In this document: positions 48,367 to 57,770 of the stretch, one piece after another | Position numbering within the stretch: position 1 is the first letter of the stretch | Layout of the letters: each line of letters begins with the position of its first letter | Source: Aurantimonas sp. Leaf443 | GTDB lineage: Bacteria > Pseudomonadota > Alphaproteobacteria > Rhizobiales > Rhizobiaceae | Assembly (NCBI RefSeq): GCF_001425575.1 | Contig: NZ_LMRD01000001.1 | Location: forward strand, 521,745 to 585,744 | Direction of reading: 5' to 3' | DNA: 64,000 nt | Program-made: the position numbers and the translations under genes | Notes under the pieces: generated by a model | The model's input: only the letters and a program-made list of their open reading frames with translations | What the model was told of the DNA's origin: nothing | Database searches by the model: none

Positions 48367-49587
48367 TTGAAGGTCTACGAGAACGCCACCGAAGCCGCCC
48401 TCTCCATGCGCCCGGACGTGCCGGTCTACTGCTACCGGCCGAACGTCCTGAAGGCGGACGCGCGCGCGTTCATGGACGCCTTTCCCGGCGAGACGGCCTA
48501 TGCCGTGAAGACCAATGGCGAGCCGATGGTGCTCAAAAGCCTTTCGGAGGCCGGCGTCACCCTGTTCGACGTCGCCTCGCCCGGCGAGTTCGCGGCCGTG
48601 CGCTCCGTCGCGCCCAAGGCCGAGATGATCTACATGCACCCGGTGAAGGCGCAGTCCGACATCCGCCTCGCGCTCGAGACCTACGCCATCCGCGTCCTCT
48701 CGCTCGACCACGAGGACGAGGTCGCCAAGATCCTGCGCATCGTGCGGGCCCTCGATCTCGATCCCGGCACGATCACGCTCTTCATCCGCCTGCAGACCAA
48801 GGGCCACGCGGCCTACGAACTCTCCAAGAAGTTCGGCGCCGCGCCCGCCCATGCCGTGGAACTCCTGCAGCGCTGCCACCGCATCGGCTTCAAGGTGGGC
48901 CTGTGCTTCCATGTCGGCTCGCAGATCGAGGATCCCGAGACCTACGAGCGGGCGCTCGCCTCCGCCGACTGGGTTCGCAACCGCGCCGACGTGCCGCTGG
49001 CCGGGCTCGATGTCGGCGGCGGCTTCCCCGCCTCCTACGGCCACGATCCGCGCCGCAAGAAGCCCGTCATGCCGGGCAGCGACGAGATCATGGCGAGCCT
49101 TCGCCGCGACATCGCCGAATGGGGCTTTTCCGACATGCCGCTCGTCGCCGAGCCCGGCCGCGTGGTCGTCGCCCGCGCCTTCTCGCTCATCGTGCGCGTC
49201 CTCCTGCGCAAGGGCCGGCGGCTCTACATCAACGACGGCATCTGGGCCTCGCTCTCCGACAGCTGGACCGGCAAGATCACCCTGCCGGCGCGCTTCATCC
49301 CCGATCCCGCCCGCACCCAGCGCAACGGCGACCCGAAGACGATCGGGTCCTTCAAGGTCTGCGGCGCCACCTGCGATTCCGTCGACATCCTCTCGCGCCC
49401 CTTCTGGCTGCCCGAGACCGTGGACACCGGCGACTGGATCGAGATCGGCCATATCGGCGCCTATTCGCTCTCTCTGCGCACTCGCTTCAACGGTTTCTAT
49501 CCCGACACGTTCGTGGAGGTGACGACCCCCTTCGACGACGGGACGGCGGCGGACGGCTATGCCAGTCTCGAGACGATGGCGGACTGA
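48367..49587 (+). CDS. PLP-dependent ornithine/lysine decarboxylase family enzyme (fold type III)
   Basis: A 406-residue alanine-racemase-fold decarboxylase. PLP Lys48 is in AYAVKTNGEP, the stacking His in CFHVGSQIED, the phosphate-binding glycines in DVGGGFPASYG and EPGRVVVARA. The catalytic Cys region near the C-terminus reads KVCGATCDSVDIL, as in ornithine decarboxylases. It probably makes putrescine or cadaverine for polyamine synthesis. The start is TTG 48367, with no nearby ATG. It is divergent from the amidase gene. Confidence 0.87.
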   Translation: MKVYENATEAALSMRPDVPVYCYRPNVLKADARAFMDAFPGETAYAVKTNGEPMVLKSLSEAGVTLFDVASPGEFAAVRSVAPKAEMIYMHPVKAQSDIRLALETYAIRVLSLDHEDEVAKILRIVRALDLDPGTITLFIRLQTKGHAAYELSKKFGAAPAHAVELLQRCHRIGFKVGLCFHVGSQIEDPETYERALASADWVRNRADVPLAGLDVGGGFPASYGHDPRRKKPVMPGSDEIMASLRRDIAEWGFSDMPLVAEPGRVVVARAFSLIVRVLLRKGRRLYINDGIWASLSDSWTGKITLPARFIPDPARTQRNGDPKTIGSFKVCGATCDSVDILSRPFWLPETVDTGDWIEIGHIGAYSLSLRTRFNGFYPDTFVEVTTPFDDGTAADGYASLETMAD

Positions 49588-49659
49588 CGGTCGGCGGTCG
49601 GCCCGACGAGGACGCGCCGGTGCAGGCCGGCGGGAGGAACCGAGCGAAAGGACGATCCG

Positions 49660-50112
49660 ATGTCCATCAGACGCGACTTTCCCGATCTGCCGCCGGTCTG
49701 GGCGGCGGGCGCCACGCTCGCCTCGATCGCGCTCGGCCGTTTCCTGCCGATCGTCGCGCTGCCGCGATGGATGGATGGCGCCGGCGCCGGGTCCGTCCTG
49801 TGCGGCATCGCGCTCGCCGCCTGGGCCGCCCTCTGGTTCCGGCGCAAGCGCACGCCCATCGAGCCCCGCGAGGCGCCGCGCGCGCTGATCGTGGAGGGGC
49901 CGTTCCGGGTGAACCGCAACCCCATCTATACCGGCATGATCCTCGTCGCCCTCGGGGCCGCGCTCTGGTCGGGCGGCCTGTCCGGGCTTCTGCCGGCGCT
50001 GGCGCTGCCCTTCGTCCTGACGAAACGCTTCGTGCGCGGCGAGGAGGTGGCGTTGCGGCAGGCCTTCGGGCGGGAAGCGGACCTCTACTTCGCCGCCACG
50101 CGACGATGGTAG
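49660..50112 (+). CDS. Isoprenylcysteine carboxyl methyltransferase-family membrane protein
   Basis: A 150-residue membrane protein with about three to four helices. The C-terminal half has VEGPFRVNRNPIYTGMILVA and later FVRGEEVALRQAFGREADLY, the SAM- and substrate-binding regions of the ICMT/PEMT-like family. Bacterial members methylate lipids or unknown acceptors. ATG 49660 lies after a purine-rich stretch (GAGCGAAAGGACGA). Confidence 0.85.
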   Translation: MSIRRDFPDLPPVWAAGATLASIALGRFLPIVALPRWMDGAGAGSVLCGIALAAWAALWFRRKRTPIEPREAPRALIVEGPFRVNRNPIYTGMILVALGAALWSGGLSGLLPALALPFVLTKRFVRGEEVALRQAFGREADLYFAATRRW

Positions 50113-50157
50113 GTGGAGCGGCGAACGGCGCGTCTACGTCGTTTACCGGTCTTGCCA

Positions 50158-51354
50158 ATGGAAAGCGTTCGGTCTGGATGTTGGAGTGAGGCGACAGTCC
50201 CTTCCTTCAACCGAGACCCGATCTTGCCATCCGAAGCCGAGCTCACCGAGCTGATCTACAGTGCTTCGGCCGATCCTTCGCTTTACGATGGCGTCCTCTC
50301 CTCTGTGCTTGCGATCTTCGGCTCGGCGGCGGCCGGGTTCTCGCTGCAGCGGATCGACGACGGCTCCTTCGCCATGGGCGCGCAGACCGGCATGACGGAG
50401 GCAGTGCTCGCCGCCTATTCCGCCGAATACGCTGCCCACAACGTCTTCCTGCAATCCTCCTCGCGCTTCGGCCTCGGGGTGACCCTGACGGACGAATTGC
50501 ACGACGAGGGAAGGCGCTCGGCCGAGCGTTTCGAGAACTCGCTGTTCTACTCCGACTGGGTGAAGCCGCAGGGCTACCGGCGGGCCATCGGCAGCGCGCT
50601 CAGCCAGCGTGGCGACCATCTCCTGATCTTCAACCAGTGGCGGGGCGAGGGACGCGGCTTCGACGCGGGGGAACAGGCGCTGCAGGCGAGGCTCGCGCGC
50701 CATCTGCGAGCCTCGCTCGATCTCGCCGAGCGCTTCGCGCAGCTCAATCGCGACCTCTGGCGGGCGCGCCACCTGCCGCAGGAGGCCAAACTCGGCGTGA
50801 TCGCGCTGACGCCGTCCGGCCATGTCAAGGAGGTCAACGGACCGGCGGCCGGTCTCCTGTCGCAAGGCCGCGGCCTGCGCGTGCGCGACGAAAGGCTGGA
50901 GGCCATCGACCCGGCGAGCGCGCTGCGGCTGGCCGATCTTCTCGCGCGCGCCCGGCACCTTCATCCGGGTGCGGCGAGCGAACTCGGCCCCATCGCCATC
51001 GCCTGCGGTTCGGGCATGGAGCCGCTCCTCGCCAAGGCGATCGTCTGCCCGGCGCTCGCGATCCCGATCCCCGGCGAACGCACGGCGACGATCTTCGTCG
51101 TCGTGAAGGAGATCGAGGCCGACCGGGCGCGCATGCAGGCGCGGCTTGAGAGTCTGGCGCTCAGACACGCGCTGACGGCGGCCGAGACGCGCATCGCCGG
51201 CCTGCGCCTCGTCTCCCGGACGCTCCGGGACGCGGCGGCGCGGGCGGGCGTGACCTACGAGACCGCGCGCGGCCAGTTCAAGATCGTGCTGCAGAAGCTC
51301 GATGTCGGCAACCAGTTCGAGTTCCTGCGCCTCCTGCAGGCGGACGGCGACTGA
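50158..51354 (+). CDS. LuxR-type transcriptional regulator
   Basis: A protein of up to 398 residues whose last ~60 residues form a LuxR-like helix-turn-helix (LTAAETRIAGLRLVSRTLRD, then AGVTYETARGQFKIVLQKL). The first 200 residues (LTELIYSASADPSLYDGVLS, FSLQRIDDGSFAMG) resemble regulators with a PAS/GAF-like input. No receiver or autoinducer-binding motif is recognised. Start is uncertain: ATG 50158 lacks a good ribosome-binding site, and GTG 50197 or TTG 50224 are alternatives. The gene begins 46 bp after the methyltransferase gene. Confidence 0.75.
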   Translation: MESVRSGCWSEATVPSFNRDPILPSEAELTELIYSASADPSLYDGVLSSVLAIFGSAAAGFSLQRIDDGSFAMGAQTGMTEAVLAAYSAEYAAHNVFLQSSSRFGLGVTLTDELHDEGRRSAERFENSLFYSDWVKPQGYRRAIGSALSQRGDHLLIFNQWRGEGRGFDAGEQALQARLARHLRASLDLAERFAQLNRDLWRARHLPQEAKLGVIALTPSGHVKEVNGPAAGLLSQGRGLRVRDERLEAIDPASALRLADLLARARHLHPGAASELGPIAIACGSGMEPLLAKAIVCPALAIPIPGERTATIFVVVKEIEADRARMQARLESLALRHALTAAETRIAGLRLVSRTLRDAAARAGVTYETARGQFKIVLQKLDVGNQFEFLRLLQADGD

Positions 51355-51418
51355 GAAGGGGCCGGCCGCCATCGCGCCCGGGCCCGTCCTGTCGCAATCG
51401 GAACGAAGCGTCCCGGCG

Positions 51419-52345
51419 TCAGCGCGACTTCTTGTAGAGCTTCTGCGCGATCTCGAACATTTCCTCCGGCGCGTAGTCCGGGGTGAAGGCCGAGGGCACG
51501 CCGGTCAGCTGGTGGATCTTTCCGCCCTCGGGATGTCCGTCGACGACTTCCAGCTCGCCCTTGGGATCGCCGGGCAGGGCCATCTCGCCCTGGCCCCAGA
51601 TGCCGGCCATGTCCTTGTAGTCGTTGGGGCTGAACGTGTAGAGGCGCCGGTGCGAGCCCTCGTCCAGATATTTCTGGCATTCGGGAATCTTGTCGAGCGG
51701 GATGTTGGGCGTCGGCAGGAACTTCTCCAACTCGACGCCGGTGATCTTCTTGAGCGCCAGCGCATAGGCATGGGCATGCACCGAGCCGCGCACGAGGAGA
51801 TAGCCGCAGACTTCCCGGCCCGTCGGGTCGGTCAGGGTCTCGTAGACGCGCAGCTTGTGCAGGCGCGCGCCGCATTCGAGATGGAAGTTGTGCAGGAGAT
51901 CGACGACGACGTTGCCGGTCGTCGTGATCATGTCGTTGTTCCAGGACGCGCCGTTGGCGTTGACGGGGGTGGCGCCGCCGGCATTGGAGAGGAAGGCGGC
52001 CGCAAGGCGGATGTCCTTCATGTCGCCGAAGGGCGCCCCTGAAATGTCGCCGCCGTCGCCGGTGTCGCCGTCTGGCACGTCCGGCCCGTTGTTCAGCATG
52101 GCGACGCCGTTGGAGACGAGTTCGACATGGCCGAGTTCCTCGGCGGTGATCGAGGCGACGAGGCTGTAGAACGGCTTCAGCTTGTCCTTGGATCGGAAGT
52201 TGAAGCTCTGGAACATATAGTTCCCGAGCGTGGACATCTCGCCATACTTGCCGCCCAGGAGTTCCTGGAGGGCTGCCGCGGCGTTGGGATCGCGGCGCTT
52301 GGGAGCGGGGAGTTCGGCCTGGAGCTTGTCGACACGCATGAACAT
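51419..52345 (-). CDS. Manganese catalase
   Basis: A 308-residue di-manganese enzyme that disproportionates hydrogen peroxide. The four-helix bundle ligands are visible in ITAEELGHVELV and in FHLECGARLH with GSVHAHAYALALKK. The first Glu lies in the region GGKYGEMSTLGNYMFQSF. It is non-haem, so useful when iron or haem is limiting. No signal peptide is present. The DUF4112 gene lies 112 bp upstream on the same strand. Confidence 0.92.
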   Translation of the reverse strand: MFMRVDKLQAELPAPKRRDPNAAAALQELLGGKYGEMSTLGNYMFQSFNFRSKDKLKPFYSLVASITAEELGHVELVSNGVAMLNNGPDVPDGDTGDGGDISGAPFGDMKDIRLAAAFLSNAGGATPVNANGASWNNDMITTTGNVVVDLLHNFHLECGARLHKLRVYETLTDPTGREVCGYLLVRGSVHAHAYALALKKITGVELEKFLPTPNIPLDKIPECQKYLDEGSHRRLYTFSPNDYKDMAGIWGQGEMALPGDPKGELEVVDGHPEGGKIHQLTGVPSAFTPDYAPEEMFEIAQKLYKKSR

Positions 52346-52457
52346 TGCAAGGGACCCTTTCGATTGGACCTGCCAACCGAACGGTGCCTGGACTCGCCCG
52401 TTCCTGCGAAAGGCCGTGGCCGCCTACCGACCACGGCGCGTTCCGCCCCCGTCGCGA

Positions 52458-52892
52458 TCAGCGTCGGGGCGTGATGTCCTTCATGGCGGCGGGTTCGAGG
52501 TCCGGCTTCTCCGCCAGCCCGTGCTCGCCGAAATGTTCGAGGATGAGATTGAGGTTGCGGCGATGCGCCTTGAAATAGACGTCGAACACGTCGCCGAGGA
52601 GCGGCACGGCGCCGACCGCGACATCGATGCCGATATTGGCGAGCATGCGCGCGATCTTGTGGTTCGGCACTCCGAGCTTGCGCGCCTCGTTGACGAGGAA
52701 GAGACCGATCAGGCCGCCCGCGGCGTCGCCGACGCCCGGAACGAGGCCCATCATGCTGTCGGCGCCGAATCGGATATTGGTGCCCGGCACGCGCACGGCC
52801 GTGTCCATTAGGCGCGCGATGCGGGCGATGCGCTTCAGGCGGCGCTCCCGGCCCATGTCGAAGGCGAAGGCGTCAGCGGTCGTCGACGGCAT
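52458..52892 (-). CDS. DUF4112 protein
   Basis: A 144-residue protein with the DUF4112 pattern: RIARLMDTAVRVPGTNIRFG, DSMMGLVPGVGDAAGGLIGL and VAVGAVPLLGDVFDVYFKAH. Two hydrophobic segments around residues 55-75 and 95-115 suggest membrane association. The role is unknown. It lies upstream of the Mn catalase gene on the same strand. Confidence 0.87.
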   Translation of the reverse strand: MPSTTADAFAFDMGRERRLKRIARIARLMDTAVRVPGTNIRFGADSMMGLVPGVGDAAGGLIGLFLVNEARKLGVPNHKIARMLANIGIDVAVGAVPLLGDVFDVYFKAHRRNLNLILEHFGEHGLAEKPDLEPAAMKDITPRR

Positions 52893-53049
52893 CGAAGTTC
52901 TACCTCTCGGGGTTCGAGCGCCGGCCCGGCCGGCGCATTCGCCTGCCATATGGGGCTGGCGGCGCGCCGCTGAAAGAGGGCGTGGGATCGATGCCGACGC
53001 AGCGCCGCGCGGATGGCGGCGATGCGTCGCCAGGCGCCGGGGACCGACC

Positions 53050-54252
53050 TCAGAGCGAGGCGAGGAAGTCGGGCGTCGGCCAGCCGTCGGCCGGCAGGCC
53101 GAGGCGCAATTGCTCGGTGCGCACCGCCCGGCGGGTGTTCTCGCCGAGGATCCCGTCCACCTTGCCGACATCGTGGCCGCGCGCGGCGAGCCGCTCCTGC
53201 AGCGCCTTGGTCTGGTCGACGTCGAGGCCGGGGGCGGGCGTGCCCATGTCCACCTTCTCCGCCCCGTCGAGGCGCGTGGCGAAATAGGCGGCCGTCAGCG
53301 AGTAGACGAGCGACTTGTTCCACTTGAGGTAGATGTCGAAGTTCGGGAAGGCGAGGAAGGCCGGCCCGCCGCGGCCGAGCGGCAGGATGAGGGAGGCCGC
53401 CATGTCGTCGCTCTCCAGCGCCGAGCCGTCGGCCTTCGTCACGCCGAGGGCGGCGAAGGCCGAGCGCGGCTCCTTGTTGACGAGCGCGGCGCGGTCGTAG
53501 GGGAAGCCGTCCGGCACGCGCACCGCCTCCAGCCAGGGCTGGCCGCGCTGCCAGCCGAGCGAGGCGATGTATTTGCCGGTGGTGAAAAGGACGTCGGCCT
53601 GGTCCTGGCGCAGGTCGACGCGGCCGTTGCCGTCGCCGTCCGTGCCGAAGGTCACGTATTCCTCCGGCAGGAGCTGCGTCTGGCCGAGTTCCCCGGCCCA
53701 GGCCCCGCGCATCTCCTGCGGGGCGAGGTAGCCCTTGTCGACGATGCCGATGGCGGCGATGAGATGCGGGCGGAAGAGATCCGGGCGGCGGCAGTCGTGG
53801 GCGAGGGTGGCGAGCGCCGGCAGCGTCTCGAAATCGCCGAGCACCGCGCCGTAATCCGTCTCGAGGCCCCAGAAGGCGGCGATCACCGGCGCCGGAACGC
53901 CGGTCTCGGCCTCGACGCGGGCGAAGACGTCGCGCGCCTCCGCGAGCTTCTGCTGGCCCGCCTTCAGGCGGTAGGCGCTGACCATGCGGGTGGCGAATTG
54001 CTGCCAGTTCTGCGCGAACACGCCCTGCGCCCGGTCGCGCGCCAGAACCTTCTCGTCGATCCGCATGTCCGCGACGGCGGCATCCACGGCATTTTGCGAG
54101 AGGCCGGAGGCGAGCGCCTCGGCGCGCACGCCGTCCAGGAAGGCGGCGAAGTCGCCGCCGCAGGTGGGCTTTGCGTCCTGCGCCATGGCGGGCGCGGCGC
54201 CCGCGCACAGGAGGAAGGCCAGGGAGCCGAGGAGGCGGGTGCGAGGCGTCAT
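53050..54252 (-). CDS. Lytic murein transglycosylase, MltB type with peptidoglycan-binding domain
   Basis: A 400-residue exported enzyme that cleaves peptidoglycan glycan strands, leaving 1,6-anhydromuramyl ends. A signal peptide (1-24, LGSLAFLLCAGAAPAMA) is followed by an SLT_2 domain. The catalytic Glu lies in AFWGLETDYGAVLGDF, and the other family blocks are WAGELGQTQLLPEEYV and DGDGNGRVDL. A C-terminal PG_binding_1 repeat (about 340-400) has GHDVGKVDGILGENTRRAV. No lipobox is evident, so it is probably periplasmic. Confidence 0.92.
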   Translation of the reverse strand: MTPRTRLLGSLAFLLCAGAAPAMAQDAKPTCGGDFAAFLDGVRAEALASGLSQNAVDAAVADMRIDEKVLARDRAQGVFAQNWQQFATRMVSAYRLKAGQQKLAEARDVFARVEAETGVPAPVIAAFWGLETDYGAVLGDFETLPALATLAHDCRRPDLFRPHLIAAIGIVDKGYLAPQEMRGAWAGELGQTQLLPEEYVTFGTDGDGNGRVDLRQDQADVLFTTGKYIASLGWQRGQPWLEAVRVPDGFPYDRAALVNKEPRSAFAALGVTKADGSALESDDMAASLILPLGRGGPAFLAFPNFDIYLKWNKSLVYSLTAAYFATRLDGAEKVDMGTPAPGLDVDQTKALQERLAARGHDVGKVDGILGENTRRAVRTEQLRLGLPADGWPTPDFLASL

Positions 54253-54327
54253 GCCGGGGTCGTCCGTTCGGTCCGCCGCAGGCCCCGCCTCGTCATGGGC
54301 GGCGCGTGCGGGCGCGCTGTCTGAAGG

Positions 54328-55146
54328 TCAGCCTCCACTATGGGCTTGCAGCCACTTTTTCCAGTCCTGAACCGTTCCGGCGAAGGCGTTGCGGTCGACT
54401 TCCCCGTTGACCCCCGGCACGCTCCCGGTCGCCGTGTACTGCCAGAACCGGAAGTCGCGGTCCTCGTAGACATTGTGCGGATGGTCCTTGACCGCGCGCA
54501 GCCAGAAATCGTGGCCGCGGAACGTGCCCACGAGACGCTCGCGATGCACGTCGATCGGCACGTAGAGGATCGGCTTCTTGCCGTAATGCTTCTGCAGCGC
54601 GTCCGACATCGCGGTCACCTCGCGCACCAGTTCCTCGCGCGGCGGCCGGCGGGTGCAGGTGGGCGAGAAGGGCGTCCATTCCACGTCGATCACCGGCGGC
54701 AGGGCGCGCGGGTCCTTCGGCACGTTGCGGATGAACCAGGCGGCCTGCTCGATGCCCGGCCGGCAATGGTAGAAGAAGTGGTAGGCGCCGCGCGGCATGC
54801 CGGCCCGGCCGGCGGCCTGCCAGTTCTCGGAAAAGCGCGAATCCACGCGGTCGCCGCCTTCGGTCGCCTTCAGCCAGGCGAAGGAGACGCCGCCGCGCCG
54901 CGCCGTCGCCCAGTCGATCGTGCCCTGATATTTCGAGACGTCGATGCCGTGGATCGGATATTGGTGGGCCGAGGTCGCGGTGAAGCCGCTGAGGCCGAGT
55001 TCCACCGGGTCGAGGCTGGCCGAGCGGCAGGCGGAAAGCGTGAGCCCGGCCAGAAGCGCGGCGCCGACCGCGAGCGCCCGGCCCGCGCGGAGCGCCCCGC
55101 GGCGGCCGCCCCGCACGCGCGGCGATGTCGTCTCGGCAATGGTCAT
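54328..55146 (-). CDS. Glycoside hydrolase family 25 lysozyme, lipoprotein
   Basis: A 272-residue predicted outer- or inner-membrane lipoprotein: hydrophobic signal then lipobox LTLSAC near residue 39. The GH25 muramidase domain has IHGIDVSKYQGTIDW and the catalytic pair in VIDVEWTPFS. Other blocks are FAWLKATEGGD and AYHFFYHCRPG. It should cut the beta-1,4 bond between MurNAc and GlcNAc. Next to the MltB gene on the same strand, it suggests a small cell-wall remodelling group. Confidence 0.9.
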   Translation of the reverse strand: MTIAETTSPRVRGGRRGALRAGRALAVGAALLAGLTLSACRSASLDPVELGLSGFTATSAHQYPIHGIDVSKYQGTIDWATARRGGVSFAWLKATEGGDRVDSRFSENWQAAGRAGMPRGAYHFFYHCRPGIEQAAWFIRNVPKDPRALPPVIDVEWTPFSPTCTRRPPREELVREVTAMSDALQKHYGKKPILYVPIDVHRERLVGTFRGHDFWLRAVKDHPHNVYEDRDFRFWQYTATGSVPGVNGEVDRNAFAGTVQDWKKWLQAHSGG

Positions 55147-55418
55147 GCAGGCGTCCCCCGGCCTTCGATCTCGTCCGCCCAGTGCTGGAGCGCGGGCCGG
55201 GCGCCATTCTGGAAGGCGCATTCGGACCGAATTGCGACGTGAACGGTCGGCGCGGCGGCGGGTCGTCGACATTTCAGCGCAGGCGGCTGGCGCCAGCCTG
55301 ACCTCCGCCGATCACTGCATGAAACACGGTGACATCTTCTGTGATCACGACTCCCGTGAACCATTCGTGAGGTCGGCTCGTTTTGGCGGCAACGAAACTC
55401 GGACAAGGATTTTTCGCG

Positions 55419-55667
55419 ATGAAGACGCTCATGACCGTTCTCGGTGTCTCCGCCATGCTCGCCCTCGGCGCCTGCTCGGACTCGAACGAGACCACGACGA
55501 CCTCGTCGACGCCGGCGGCCACCGACTCCACCTCGACCTCTTCCACGACGCCCCCGGCGACCACGACGACGACGCCCGCCACGGGCACGACCGGCTCGAT
55601 GAGCGCCACGCCGCCCGCGACCGGCACGACGGGCACGACCGGCACCACGGGCACGGCGAACCAGTAA
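55419..55667 (+). CDS. Small threonine-rich lipoprotein
   Basis: An 82-residue protein with a lipoprotein signal (MKTLMTVLGVSAMLALGACS, Cys in the lipobox). The mature part is almost wholly low complexity: runs of Thr, Ser, Pro and Ala, ending in three-residue GTT-type repeats. There is no folded domain. AAGGA lies about 9 bases before ATG 55419. The mature chain would be an extended, flexible surface or periplasmic tether. Function unknown. Confidence 0.7.
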   Translation: MKTLMTVLGVSAMLALGACSDSNETTTTSSTPAATDSTSTSSTTPPATTTTTPATGTTGSMSATPPATGTTGTTGTTGTANQ

Positions 55668-55830
55668 GAAGCGGCGCGGTTCGCCGCGCCGTCAGACCGG
55701 GTCCTCGCTTCGGACCCGCCAGGATCCAGCGGCCGTCGCGTTCCACGCGGCGGTCGTTGCGATTCGAGGGAGCGGCCCACCGGCGCGACCACCTGTTCAA
55801 GGCCCGCAACTGCCTCTAGGCTCCGCCCCC

Positions 55831-56544
55831 ATGCGAATCCTATCCAGCCTCAGCGACCTCGTGTCCGCTCTGACCTCCGGCGGTCGCGCGACGCTCGACA
55901 GCCTTCTCGAGACCGTGCGCTCGCTCTTCTCGGGCGATCGCGAGATCCGGCGCAACGTCGCGTTCAGTGTCGCGCTGATCGCCCTGTCGGCGAAGATGGC
56001 CAAGGCCGACGGCATCGTGACCTCCTCGGAGATCGTCGCCTTCCGGCAGATCCTCGAGATCCCGGACGCGGAACTGCGCAACGTCTTCCGCCTCTACGAC
56101 CTCGCCCGCCAGGACACGGCGGGGTTCGAGGAATATGCGCGCAAGCTGACGCATCTGTGCGGGGACGCCGGCTGCGACGACACGTTTCTCGGCGACGTGC
56201 TGGACGGCCTGTTCCACATCGCCAAGGCCGACGGCGTCGTGCACGAGCGCGAGCTCGACGTGCTCGCCCGCATCGCCGCCATCTTCGGCCTGACGGAGGG
56301 CGAGTTCGAGCGGACGCGCCTGCGCCACACGCGGGGCGAGGAGAACCCCTACATCATCCTCGGCCTCGACCCCGATGCCGGGCCGAAGGAGGCGCGGGCG
56401 CGCTATCTCACGCTCGTGCGCGAGAACCATCCCGACAGCCTCGTCGCGCGCGGCGTGCCCGACGAGTTCACCTTCATCGCCACCGAACGCATGAAGGCGA
56501 TCAACAGCGCCTATGCCATGATCGAACGCCGGGCAGGCGCGTGA
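55831..56544 (+). CDS. TerB-DnaJ (DjlA-like) cochaperone
   Basis: A 237-residue protein. A TerB-like helical domain (about 50-165) shows two related halves: MAKADGIVTSSEIVAFRQIL and HIAKADGVVHERELDVLARI. A C-terminal J domain (about 172-235) has the HPD motif in VRENHPDSLV. Unlike E. coli DjlA, no N-terminal transmembrane segment is strong. It would stimulate DnaK on specific clients. The stop overlaps the GTG start of the amidase gene, as in many Hyphomicrobiales. Confidence 0.88.
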   Translation: MRILSSLSDLVSALTSGGRATLDSLLETVRSLFSGDREIRRNVAFSVALIALSAKMAKADGIVTSSEIVAFRQILEIPDAELRNVFRLYDLARQDTAGFEEYARKLTHLCGDAGCDDTFLGDVLDGLFHIAKADGVVHERELDVLARIAAIFGLTEGEFERTRLRHTRGEENPYIILGLDPDAGPKEARARYLTLVRENHPDSLVARGVPDEFTFIATERMKAINSAYAMIERRAGA

Positions 56545-57311
56545 CGCCCGACACCGCGCTCGCCTGCGCCTGCCGCCCTTCCGCCAACCACAACGGCCGG
56601 CGCGTCGAAGGCGGGCCGGACATGCTGATCCTGCACTATACCGGCATGGGCACGGGGGAGGCGGCGCTGCGCTGGCTGTGCGACCCGTCGAGCGAGGTCT
56701 CCTGCCACTATCTCGTCCACGAGGACGGACGCATCGTGCAGATGGTGCCCGAGACCGAGCGCGCCTGGCATGCCGGGGCCGGCAGCTGGCGCGGGCGCGC
56801 CGACGTGAACTCGCGGTCGATCGGCATCGAGATCGTCAATGCCGGCCATGACGGCGGCCTGCCGGACTATCCGGACGTCCAGATCGAGGCGGTGATCGCG
56901 CTCGGCCTCGACATCGTCGCGCGCCATGCCATCGCGCCGGACCTCGTCCTCGCCCATTCCGACATCGCCCCCTCGCGCAAGCAGGATCCGGGCGAGCGCT
57001 TTCCCTGGGCCCGGCTCGCCGCCGCCGGGCTCGGCCATCATTGCGAGCCGGTCGCCGCACGCAGCGGGAGATATCTCTCGCGCGGAGATCGCGGCGAGCC
57101 CGTCGAGGCCTATCAGGGGCTTCTGGCGGCCTACGGCTACGAAGGGCCGGTCGACGGCATGTTCGACGAGCCGACGCGGCTCGCCACGATCGCCTTCCAG
57201 CGCCATTTCCGGCCCGAGCGGGTCGACGGGGTGGCGGACGCCTCCACCATCGCCACGCTCCACCGCCTCCTCGTCACCCTGCCGTCCTCGCCGCTCGCCC
57301 CCGGCGCTTGA
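56541..57311 (+). CDS. ampD: N-acetylmuramoyl-L-alanine amidase (AmpD type)
   Basis: A 256-residue zinc amidase that cleaves the bond between N-acetylmuramic acid and the stem peptide. Zinc ligands are His32 in LILHYTGMG, a His in LAHSDIAPSRKQDPG and the Asp of the same segment; CHYLVHEDGRIVQMV is the family core. A PG_binding_1 domain follows (about 180-245, GLLAAYGYEGPVDGMFDEPT). No signal peptide is seen, so it may work in cytoplasmic wall recycling. GTG 56541 overlaps the cochaperone stop. Confidence 0.9.
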   Translation: MTPDTALACACRPSANHNGRRVEGGPDMLILHYTGMGTGEAALRWLCDPSSEVSCHYLVHEDGRIVQMVPETERAWHAGAGSWRGRADVNSRSIGIEIVNAGHDGGLPDYPDVQIEAVIALGLDIVARHAIAPDLVLAHSDIAPSRKQDPGERFPWARLAAAGLGHHCEPVAARSGRYLSRGDRGEPVEAYQGLLAAYGYEGPVDGMFDEPTRLATIAFQRHFRPERVDGVADASTIATLHRLLVTLPSSPLAPGA

Positions 57312-57342
57312 CTTGGGTGCCCCGGGCCTCCACTGAGGCGCG

Positions 57343-57770
57343 GTCAGCCGGCCGGGCGGCCGCTCCCGTCATAGGTCGAAAGACGGCGGGGGAGGAAAGT
57401 CCGGGCTCCACGGAGATACGGTGCCGGATAACGTCCGGCGGGGGGAACCCCAGGGACAGTGCCACAGAGAACAGACCGCCTCGACCGTCGTCCGGCCGCC
57501 TCGCGCAGCCGGGGACCCGGCCGGGGTAAGGGTGAAACGGTGGGGTAAGAGCCCACCGCGCTTCTGGCAACAGCGGCGGCACGGCAAACCCCACCGGGAG
57601 CAAGACCGAATAGGAACGACGCGGACCAGCGCCTCCGGGTGCCGGGCCAGCCCATCTCCGGGCCGGTCGTTCGGGTGGGTTGCTCGAGCCGGTCCGCAAG
57701 GGCCGGCCCAGAGGAATGGTCGCCGGGCGGCGCATGCCGCTCACAGAACCCGGCTTACAGGCCGGCTGAC
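57343..57770 (+). ncRNA. rnpB: RNase P RNA (bacterial type A)
   Basis: Catalytic RNA that removes 5' leaders of tRNA precursors. The conserved 5' core GAGGAAAGTCCGGGCTCCAC (57391-57410) and the 3' block ACAGAACCCGGCTTACAGG are both present. P1 is formed by GTCAGCCGG (57343-57351) with CCGGCTGAC (57762-57770), which sets the ends and about 428 nt. It lies 31 bp after ampD. No protein-coding frame inside is credible. Confidence 0.95.
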
